The translations under genes were made by a program, and so were the position numbers. The notes beneath the pieces were generated by a model. The model was not told the DNA's origin. It did no database searches and was given only the letters and a program-made list of their open reading frames with translations. Source: Candidatus Arcticimaribacter sp. (lineage in GTDB: Bacteria; Bacteroidota; Bacteroidia; Flavobacteriales; Flavobacteriaceae). From it: a stretch of 19,635 bases of DNA. The stretch lies in the NCBI GenBank assembly GCA_011526335.1, contig WTJB01000315.1, positions 1 through 19,635 on the forward strand. The letters run 5' to 3'. This document shows, in pieces, positions 14,357 through 19,635 of the stretch; the first letter of the stretch is position 1, and the number at the start of each line of letters is the position of its first letter.

Positions 14357-15628
14357 TTAGGATTTTACAATTTTTTTAAGGGTCAAGCCTTGCACCAATA
14401 TGGTAAATAAAACCACGGCATAGGTAAGGAACATGATCAGCCCTTTGCCTTCGCCTAAGGTTTCGGGAAGATTAAGCGCCAAGGCAACACTAAGGCCACC
14501 CCGCAATCCACCCCAGGTGATGATCAAGGCCGTTCTTTTTTCGAAACTTTTTTTCATGGACAAAATCCCGATAGGGATGCTTACCCCTATCCATCGTGCG
14601 ATGACCACCAAGGGAACGACCATGAGGGCTACAAAGATAAAGCTGCTCTGAAAACTGCTAAAAATAGGTAAGATTTCTATCCCAATAAGGATAAATAAAA
14701 TAGCGTTTAGGGTTTCGTCCAAAAGGTGCCAAAATTTATAGACATAGTCTCCCATAGCGCGTTGCAGGCCATCTTCTTCTTTATCCGCATCAATATTTTG
14801 ATTGAGGAATAGCCCCATTACCACAACGCCTAAAACGGCTGAAAAATGAAATTTATGCGATATGATGGGGAGTAAAAGTACTAGAGAAAGGGTGACTAAA
14901 ACCTCCAATTCTGTATGCTCGTTTTCGATGTATTTTAAAAGTTTTAGCCCAAGATATCCCATCACAGCACCGAGCAATACACCTCCGATAACTTCCGTTA
15001 CAAAAAGGCTTCCAACGCTGGCTGCCGTAATGTTTTCAACCCCGTCTATTTTTATGTTCAAGAGGGTTAAAAAGACCACGACTCCAATCCCGTCATTAAA
15101 GAGCGATTCTCCTGCGATTCGAGTTTCTGTAATCGAAGAAAGGTTCATTTTTTTGACCATAGCCAGAACAGCAATCGGATCTGTCGGGGCAATGAGAGCA
15201 CCAAAGAGCAGGCAATCAACATAGCTTAACCCCAAATCTTGAAGTCCAAAAACAGGCATCTGAATCAAATAATGTACGCCAGTCCCCACAACAAAAGTGG
15301 AAAACAGCACCCCAAAACTGGCTAGAAAAAGAATGGTAGCTCTGTCCTTCAAAAGCTCATGAACATTGACACTGATGGCTCCAGCAAACAGTAAAAAAGG
15401 AAGCATTACATTGACCAGTAGTTCGCTAAAATCTAGTTTCTGAGTAAGGGAAGTAGCTTCTTCTAAAAAAGGCGGATAGATAACCCCTACACTCAACACA
15501 ACAACCGATAAGACGATGGCCAAAATCATCAAGCCTATGGTCATGGGCAGTTTTAAGATTCGAATATTTATCAGCGAAAAAGCAGACGCCAAGATGAGAA
15601 GGATGGTGGAGAGTTCTAAAATTTCCAT
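14357..15628 (-). CDS. Na+/H+ antiporter, CPA1 (NhaP) family
   Basis: A 423-residue inner-membrane cation/proton antiporter. The ATG at 15628 (MEILELSTILLILAS) is preferred over the one at 15664, whose extra 12 residues (MYFEGELYYTIF) look like translated leader. About 12 membrane segments are visible. Family signatures are intact: APTDPIAV with Asp150, GESLFNDGIGVV with the Asn178-Asp179 ion-binding pair, and WGGLRGGLS with Arg376. The C-terminus ends soon after the last helix, so there is no cytoplasmic TrkA or CBS domain. It should exchange Na+ (possibly K+ or Li+) for protons, consistent with a saline habitat. It lies 44 bp downstream of riboflavin synthase on the same strand and may be co-transcribed. 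Confidence 0.9.
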   Translation of the reverse strand: MEILELSTILLILASAFSLINIRILKLPMTIGLMILAIVLSVVVLSVGVIYPPFLEEATSLTQKLDFSELLVNVMLPFLLFAGAISVNVHELLKDRATILFLASFGVLFSTFVVGTGVHYLIQMPVFGLQDLGLSYVDCLLFGALIAPTDPIAVLAMVKKMNLSSITETRIAGESLFNDGIGVVVFLTLLNIKIDGVENITAASVGSLFVTEVIGGVLLGAVMGYLGLKLLKYIENEHTELEVLVTLSLVLLLPIISHKFHFSAVLGVVVMGLFLNQNIDADKEEDGLQRAMGDYVYKFWHLLDETLNAILFILIGIEILPIFSSFQSSFIFVALMVVPLVVIARWIGVSIPIGILSMKKSFEKRTALIITWGGLRGGLSVALALNLPETLGEGKGLIMFLTYAVVLFTILVQGLTLKKIVKS

Positions 15629-15672
15629 AAAAATAGTGTAGTATAATTCTCCTTCAAAGTACAAAAAATATA

Positions 15673-16260
15673 CTACTTCAGGCTTTGCATTTTGGTGATG
15701 TACTTACCAATTAAGTCAAATTCCAAATTCACTCGGGTTCCTACCTTGAACTGATGAAAGACAGTGTGTTCATAGGTATACGGGATGATGGCTACTGAAA
15801 AGGTGTTTCTGCCAGAATCTACTACGGTTAAACTTGTTCCATTGACGGTAATCGACCCTTTTTCTATGGTAATATTATTGAGGCTTGGATCGTATTCGAA
15901 AGAAAACTTCCAACTTCCCCCTTCTTCTGCAATGGCCGTACAAATACCAATCTGATCTACATGCCCCTGTACAATATGACCGTCTAAACGGCTTCCCATG
16001 ATCATGGCTCGCTCTAGATTTACTTTATCTCCTATGACCAAATCGCCAAGGTTGGTTTTATCGAGTGTTTCTTTAATGGCGGTAACGGTATACGCATCCC
16101 CATCCATTTTTACTACCGTCAAGCATACTCCATTGTGTGCAAGACTTTGATCGATTTTCAATTCAGAAGTGATCGGACTTTCGAAAGTGAGGTGCATATT
16201 TTCTGCTTCTGACACCAAATTTTTAACCACCCCAAAGGCTTCAATGATTCCCGTAAACAT
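15673..16260 (-). CDS. ribE: Riboflavin synthase, alpha chain
   Basis: A 195-residue enzyme, the normal family length, starting at ATG 16260 with the hallmark MFTGIIEAFG. The frame extends upstream to 16326, but that part overlaps pdxA and the promoters. It has two tandem lumazine-binding barrels: barrel 1 with SLAHNGVCLTVV (39-50) and barrel 2 with GSRLDGHIVQGHVDQ (89-103), then KGSITVNGTSLTVV (134-147) and NLEFDLIGKYI near the end. It dismutates two 6,7-dimethyl-8-ribityllumazine molecules to riboflavin in the cytoplasm. No FMN riboswitch-like sequence is present in the short leader. It diverges from pdxA across a 57-bp region, pairing vitamin B2 and B6 synthesis genes back to back. Confidence 0.95.
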   Translation of the reverse strand: MFTGIIEAFGVVKNLVSEAENMHLTFESPITSELKIDQSLAHNGVCLTVVKMDGDAYTVTAIKETLDKTNLGDLVIGDKVNLERAMIMGSRLDGHIVQGHVDQIGICTAIAEEGGSWKFSFEYDPSLNNITIEKGSITVNGTSLTVVDSGRNTFSVAIIPYTYEHTVFHQFKVGTRVNLEFDLIGKYITKMQSLK

Positions 16261-16278
16261 AGGCTCAGTTATATTGAT

Positions 16279-16286
16279 TAACTTTG
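16279..16286 (+). promoter_or_regulatory. -7 box for pdxA
   Basis: TAACTTTG matches TAnnTTTG exactly, 31 bp before the pdxA ATG. No TTG is seen at the -33 position, which would lie at the ribE start. Confidence 0.5.
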
Positions 16287-16289
16287 TCT

Positions 16290-16297
16290 CAAAAGTA
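16290..16297 (-). promoter_or_regulatory. -7 box for ribE
   Basis: The minus strand reads TACTTTTG, an exact TAnnTTTG match, 29 bp before the ribE ATG. It lies 3 bp from the pdxA box, so the two promoters overlap and probably exclude each other. No clear -33 TTG is seen. Confidence 0.5.
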
Positions 16298-16317
16298 GGA
16301 ATTAATCCCTCATTTGA

Positions 16318-17346
16318 ATGGAACAAAAAAGGAAAATAACCCTAGGGATTTCTGTAGGGGACCCCAATGGTATAGGAATCGAGTTGGTTTTAAAAGCTTT
16401 TGAAGACAAACGTATTTTTGATTTTTTCACCCCGGTGGTCTATGCTCAGAGCCAAACCTTAAATTTTCAACGGAAACAGTTGGGCCTAAAGACGCCCTTT
16501 GTTACCCTCAAGAATGAAGCAAAAAAGAGTAAAACGCAGCTCAATGTTGTTGAACTGGATTTACCCCAATTTAAAACAGAATTTGGCCAACCCAATAAAG
16601 AAAGTGGAGCTTATGCTTTAAAGTCGCTTACCACCGCCACTCAAGCCCTTAAGTCAGGGGCAATTGACGCTTTGGTAACCGCGCCCATTGATAAACACAA
16701 CATACAATCCGAGGTGTTTTCTTTTCCAGGACATACAGATTATTTGGCCAAAACCTTAGGGGGAACTAGCCTGATGCTTATGGTTGCAGATCAACTGCGT
16801 GTGGGCTTATTGACCGATCATATTCCTGTAAAAGACATCGCGCAAACCATAACAGGAGACCTTATCGAAAGTAAAGTAAGATTGATGGAAGAAAGCCTTA
16901 AGCTAGATTTTGGCATTCCTAAACCCAAAATAGCCCTTTTGGGGATTAATCCTCATACAGGAGACAATGGCGTTATTGGTAATGAAGATGATGAAGTGCT
17001 TCGCCCGAAAATAAAAGAGCTGAAAGAAAAGGGGAAATTGGTTTACGGACCTTATGCAGCCGATGGTTTTTTTGGTGCTCAACAACAGCAACATTTCGAC
17101 GGAATTTTGGCTTCCTATCACGATCAAGGCTTGACCCCTTTTAAAACCCTAGCTTTTGGCAAAGGGGTAAATTTTACGGCAGGACTAAATAAAGTTAGAA
17201 CCTCTCCGGATCACGGGACAGCGTTTGACATCGCAGGAAAAGGAACAGCTGAGGTAAGTTCGTTTGAAGAAGCCCTCTTCTTGGCTCGCCAAATCTTTTT
17301 TGAACGCAGTGAAACTCAAGCCATTCTAGAACAAAAAAACGACTAA
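16318..17346 (+). CDS. pdxA: 4-hydroxythreonine-4-phosphate dehydrogenase
   Basis: A 342-residue cytoplasmic enzyme of pyridoxal 5'-phosphate synthesis (DXP-dependent route), oxidising 4-phosphohydroxy-L-threonine with NAD+. The N-terminus has GISVGDPNGIG (10-20). The substrate site includes PGHTDYLAK (137-145). The three divalent-metal histidines are His168 (TDHIP), His213 (NPHTGDNG) and His268 (SYHDQGLTPFK), offset by two from those I recall for E. coli PdxA (166, 211, 266). GPYAADGFF and RTSPDHGTAFDIAGKGTA complete the family pattern. Nothing is missing. A terminator starts at its stop codon. Confidence 0.96.
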   Translation: MEQKRKITLGISVGDPNGIGIELVLKAFEDKRIFDFFTPVVYAQSQTLNFQRKQLGLKTPFVTLKNEAKKSKTQLNVVELDLPQFKTEFGQPNKESGAYALKSLTTATQALKSGAIDALVTAPIDKHNIQSEVFSFPGHTDYLAKTLGGTSLMLMVADQLRVGLLTDHIPVKDIAQTITGDLIESKVRLMEESLKLDFGIPKPKIALLGINPHTGDNGVIGNEDDEVLRPKIKELKEKGKLVYGPYAADGFFGAQQQQHFDGILASYHDQGLTPFKTLAFGKGVNFTAGLNKVRTSPDHGTAFDIAGKGTAEVSSFEEALFLARQIFFERSETQAILEQKND

Positions 17347-17394
17347 AAAAAGAGAGAAATCTTTCCTGAAACCTTTTGGAATCTCTTTTTTTTT
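17345..17394 (+). terminator. Intrinsic terminator after pdxA
   Basis: AAAAAAAGAGA (17345-17355) pairs with TCTCTTTTTTT (17382-17392), with a small inner TTCC/GGAA stem, and the T-run reaches 17394. The stem overlaps the pdxA stop codon. Confidence 0.7.
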
Positions 17395-17403
17395 ATAAAT
17401 TTG
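17376..17403 (+). promoter_or_regulatory. Promoter of the DUF177-rpmF unit, embedded in the pdxA terminator
   Basis: TTG (17376-17378), 17 bp, then TAAATTTG (17396-17403), an exact -7 match. The -33 element lies in the terminator loop. The leader to the ATG at 17423 would be about 16 nt. Confidence 0.6.
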
Positions 17404-17422
17404 CAGGCTCAATAGCAAGACA

Positions 17423-17938
17423 ATGGATCAATTGAAAGAATATAACATTCCATTTGTTGGTCTGAAAGAGGGTCGTCACGATTTTCATTTTGTTATTGAC
17501 AATACGTTCTTTGACGCATTTGATTATGAAGAGTTTAACCACTCGAAGATCAATATCACATTGGAGTTTGAGAAAAAATCAACCCTGTTGAATCTCAAAT
17601 TTATTGCCAAGGGCAGTGTAAACATCCCTTGCGATGTCACAGATGAACCCTTTGACTACCCTATAGAAACAACCTTTGACTGGGTGGTCAAGTTTGGTGA
17701 AACCTATGATGACAGCAATGAAGAGTTATTGATCTTACCGCACTCCAGTTATCAAATAGATGTGGCACAGCCCATTTATGAAATGGTGGTTTTGTCTTTA
17801 CCGGCAAAACGAATACACCCAGGAGTAGAAGATGGATCTCTTCAATCAGACATTTTAAAAAAATTAGAAGAATTACAACCCAAAGTGGAACAAAACAACA
17901 ATGATCCACGATGGAATAAGTTAAAAGATTTATTATAA
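17423..17938 (+). CDS. DUF177 / YceD family protein
   Basis: A 171-residue cytoplasmic protein. It has the family core VNIPCDVTDEPFDYPI with Cys70-Asp-Val-Thr, the acidic segment ETYDDSNEELLILP, the SYQIDVAQPIYEMVVLSLPAKRIHP strand-helix unit, and the usual C-terminus DPRWNKLKDLL. YceD-family proteins sit upstream of rpmF in most bacteria and have been linked to 23S rRNA accumulation and ribosome assembly. Here it is 21 bp upstream of rpmF, the standard arrangement. It has its own promoter just upstream. Confidence 0.9.
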   Translation: MDQLKEYNIPFVGLKEGRHDFHFVIDNTFFDAFDYEEFNHSKINITLEFEKKSTLLNLKFIAKGSVNIPCDVTDEPFDYPIETTFDWVVKFGETYDDSNEELLILPHSSYQIDVAQPIYEMVVLSLPAKRIHPGVEDGSLQSDILKKLEELQPKVEQNNNDPRWNKLKDLL

Positions 17939-17959
17939 CAAACGTAAATAAGGAATACG

Positions 17960-18157
17960 ATGGCGCATCCTAAAAGAAAAATATCGAAAACAAGAAGAGA
18001 CAAGAGAAGAACGCATTACAAAGCAGCACCTTCTCAAATAGCTGTAGATAAAACTACAGGCGAGGCTCACCTTTACCACCGTGCACACTGGCATGAAGGA
18101 AAGTTGTACTACAAAGGAAAAGTTCTTATTGACAACACCGAGGTAGCGGAAGCTTAA
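17960..18157 (+). CDS. rpmF: 50S ribosomal protein L32
   Basis: A 65-residue basic protein beginning [20 protein letters not shown], the L32 signature, followed by [23 protein letters not shown]. No cysteine is present anywhere, so this is a zinc-free (C-minus) form. Only one L32 gene is visible in the window. It is co-transcribed with DUF177 and followed by a strong terminator. Confidence 0.97.
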   Translation: MAHPKRKISKTRRDKRRTHYKAAPSQIAVDKTTGEAHLYHRAHWHEGKLYYKGKVLIDNTEVAEA

Positions 18158-18180
18158 TACCGTCTCGACAAACACATCTT

Positions 18181-18212
18181 GCTCTCTGATACTTTAGAGA
18201 GCATTTTTTTTT
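18181..18212 (+). terminator. Intrinsic terminator after rpmF
   Basis: GCTCTCT (18181-18187) and AGAGAGC (18196-18202) form a perfect 7-bp stem with an 8-nt loop, followed by nine T residues (18204-18212). Confidence 0.9.
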
Positions 18213-18221
18213 AAAAGCAAT

Positions 18222-18250
18222 TTGTTTTTATAAAATTCCTCCTATCTTCA
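18222..18250 (+). promoter_or_regulatory. Putative fabH-accB promoter
   Basis: TTG (18222-18224), 18 bp, then TATCTTCA (18243-18250), two mismatches from TAnnTTTG. A promoter is expected here because of the terminator just upstream. The leader to the ATG at 18283 would be about 29 nt. Confidence 0.4.
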
Positions 18251-18282
18251 CTTAATAAAGTGCAGAGCAAAGCGAAGTTTAT

Positions 18283-19290
18283 ATGCTAAACCAAGCCGTA
18301 AAAGCAGCAATAACAGCCGTAGGGAGCTATGTTCCAAAAGAAACCCTGACCAACCAGGATTTGGAACGCATGGTAGACACCAGTGATGAATGGATCCAGT
18401 CCCGTACGGGTATTGTCCAAAGGCATATCGCAAAAAACCCACTACACCCAACATCGTATTTAGCCATTGAGGCGGCTAAAAATCTCATCCAAAAAAAGAA
18501 TGTTGACCCAAGCAGCATTGATTTGGTATTGGTAGCTACCATCACTCCAGACATGAACATTGCCGCCACAGCTCCTTACGTAGCCACTCAAATAGGGGCA
18601 AGCAATGCTTTTGCTTTTGACCTGCAAGCCGCTTGTTCTGGATTTCTATACGGCATGTCGGTTGCCTCCGCTTATATACGGTCTGGGCAGTACAAGAAAA
18701 TTCTTTTGATTGGAGCCGATAAAATGTCCTCTATTGTAGATTATTCCGATAGAAAAACCTGTGTGATATTTGGCGACGGAGCAGGGGCGGTTTTGATGGA
18801 AAAATCAACCAATGGGTTTGGCTATGAAAATGATTTTTTACGCAGTGATGGCAGTGGAAGAGAATTTCTTTACATGAAATCGGGCGGTTCATTGCATCCA
18901 ATCAACGCAACTACTTTTGCAGAAGGGGGTCATTACCTCAAGCAAGAAGGCAGAACGGTATTTAAATACGCGGTTCAAAACATGTCTCTTGCGGCCAAAG
19001 AAGTTATGAAAAAAAATAATTTAACATCTGAATCTATTGACTATCTTGTTCCACATCAAGCCAATCAGAGAATTTTAGAGGCAACCCGAAAAAATATCGG
19101 CATTGAAGACAAGAAAGTATTAATGAACATACAGAAGTACGGAAATACAACAGCAGCGACCCTCCCCTTGGTGTTGGCCGATTATGAGTCAACATTCAAA
19201 GCAGGGGATAAAATTCTCTTTGCCGCCTTCGGTGGAGGATTTACCTGGGGCGCAGCCTATTTAACTTGGAATTACGATCAATCAACATAA
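18283..19290 (+). CDS. fabH: Beta-ketoacyl-ACP synthase III
   Basis: A 335-residue thiolase-fold enzyme that starts fatty-acid chains by condensing an acyl-CoA primer with malonyl-ACP in the cytoplasm. The catalytic triad is complete: Cys118 (DLQAACSGFLYG), His258 (VPHQANQRI) and Asn288 (KYGNTTAATLPL). SDEWIQSRTGI (34-44) and FGDGAGAVLM (163-172) are also typical, and the C-terminus FAAFGGGFTWGAAYLTW ends as expected. Bacteroidota commonly use branched primers, so FabH may set branched-chain content. It is followed after 12 bp by accB, joining chain initiation to malonyl-CoA supply. Bases 18305-18359 of this gene are repeated at the window end. Confidence 0.97.
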   Translation: MLNQAVKAAITAVGSYVPKETLTNQDLERMVDTSDEWIQSRTGIVQRHIAKNPLHPTSYLAIEAAKNLIQKKNVDPSSIDLVLVATITPDMNIAATAPYVATQIGASNAFAFDLQAACSGFLYGMSVASAYIRSGQYKKILLIGADKMSSIVDYSDRKTCVIFGDGAGAVLMEKSTNGFGYENDFLRSDGSGREFLYMKSGGSLHPINATTFAEGGHYLKQEGRTVFKYAVQNMSLAAKEVMKKNNLTSESIDYLVPHQANQRILEATRKNIGIEDKKVLMNIQKYGNTTAATLPLVLADYESTFKAGDKILFAAFGGGFTWGAAYLTWNYDQST

Positions 19291-19302
19291 AACGAAAGGA
19301 AT

Positions 19303-19635
19303 ATGGACATTAAGGAAATTCAAAATCTGATTAGATTTGTAGCAAAATCTGGGGCATCAGAAGTAAGCCTTGAAATGGATGATGTAAAAATCACCATCAA
19401 AACAGGCTCTGAAGAGCGCACTGCAGAAGCGACGACAATCATTCAACCCATGCCAGCAGCCCTACCGGCGGCAGCACCCGTAGCCGCAGCACCCGCAGCG
19501 GCCCCAGCAGCAGAACCTGCAGCTCCCCCAGCAAAAGAAGAAAACAATTACATTACCGTAAAATCTCCTATTATCGGAACCAGCAATAACAGCCGTAGGG
19601 AGCTATGTTCCAAAAGAAACCCTGACCAACCAGGA
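19303..19635 (+). CDS. accB: Biotin carboxyl carrier protein of acetyl-CoA carboxylase, 5' part with a chimeric end
   Basis: The start MDIKEIQNLIRFVAKSGASEV is typical of AccB. Residues 47-78 form the usual Ala/Pro-rich linker, and YITVKSPIIGT (83-93) opens the biotinyl domain. In normal AccB this is followed by an FYR-like or MYR-like continuation and later the EAMK biotin site. Here the frame instead runs from codon 93 into a copy of fabH DNA read out of frame (SNNSRRELCSKRN). True accB sequence therefore ends near 19580-19581; the biotin lysine is not in the window. The protein carries carboxybiotin between the biotin carboxylase and carboxyltransferase subunits. The C-terminal 18 residues should not be used for annotation. 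Confidence 0.9.
   Translation, partial: MDIKEIQNLIRFVAKSGASEVSLEMDDVKITIKTGSEERTAEATTIIQPMPAALPAAAPVAAAPAAAPAAEPAAPPAKEENNYITVKSPIIGTSNNSRRELCSKRNPDQPG
19581..19635 (+). repeat. Exact 55-bp copy of fabH bases 18305-18359 at the window end
   Basis: Bases 19581-19635 are identical to 18305-18359; the base before differs (c versus g), and the window ends at the end of the copy. The repeat is direct, and the two copies start 1276 bp apart. It interrupts accB. A real tandem duplication of about 1.28 kb or an assembly overlap would both give this pattern. Confidence 0.95.

Noticed and set aside
16261..16317. FMN riboswitch before ribE or a vitamin-related riboswitch before pdxA
   Set aside because: The whole divergent region is 57 bp, too short for an FMN aptamer on either strand.
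16261..16326. Extension of riboflavin synthase to an ATG at 16326
   Set aside because: Riboflavin synthase begins MFTGII at 16260 in essentially all members, and the extension would overlap pdxA and both -7 boxes.
19582..19635. A novel C-terminal extension of AccB
   Set aside because: The 18 codons are an out-of-frame reading of a 55-bp exact copy of fabH, and the conserved biotinyl domain is cut in the middle.

Overview
The window looks like a chromosomal contig end from a marine-type Flavobacteriaceae (Bacteroidota). The evidence: the gene order riboflavin synthase / pdxA / DUF177 / rpmF / fabH / accB; a TonB-dependent receptor with a carboxypeptidase-regulatory-like N-terminal domain; a lipoprotein carrying the Bacteroidota surface-export signature; TAnnTTTG-type -7 promoter boxes; and a near-absence of Shine-Dalgarno sequences. 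There are no rRNA or tRNA genes, insertion sequences, CRISPR arrays or prophage modules. Every gap between genes is under 300 bp.

Layout. 1-1683 is the 3' part of a large secreted fibre-like protein: YadA-like head repeats, two duplicated modules, and an S74 intramolecular-chaperone end. 1783-3908 is a two-gene unit for exported proteins, a periplasmic M20 amidohydrolase and an unknown secreted protein. It converges with a minus-strand block at 3910-8370: an unknown secreted protein, a periplasmic GH65 glycoside hydrolase and a type I ABC exporter. A divergent region with a perfect palindrome (8430-8441) leads to a plus-strand cluster at 8482-12031. That cluster holds a small His/Cys-rich exported protein, a predicted surface lipoprotein, a TonB-dependent receptor and a 58-residue membrane protein; I read it as a metal or metal-chelate uptake locus. 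It converges, with a 4-bp overlap, on a compact minus-strand operon at 12028-14097: a 2-oxoglutarate/Fe(II) oxygenase, an ABA4-like membrane protein and a PepSY membrane protein. 14098-14356 is a gap holding a promoter with an operator-like palindrome, a strong terminator and a 20-codon ORF whose ribosome binding site matches a 12-nt Bacteroidota-type 16S rRNA tail. 14357-16260 carries an Na+/H+ antiporter and riboflavin synthase. 16318 to the end is the housekeeping run pdxA, DUF177, rpmF, fabH and accB, with a terminator after pdxA and after rpmF and new promoters behind each.

The last 55 bp (19581-19635) are an exact copy of the fabH start region (18305-18359), spliced into accB after its codon 93. 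accB is therefore chimeric, and the contig end is either a tandem-duplication junction or, more likely, a de Bruijn assembly overlap.

Most of the window is ordinary flavobacterial genome. The parts that most deserve a second look are the extended-SD 20-codon ORF at 14204-14281, the receptor/lipoprotein/small-protein cluster, the operator-like palindromes, and the contig-end repeat.
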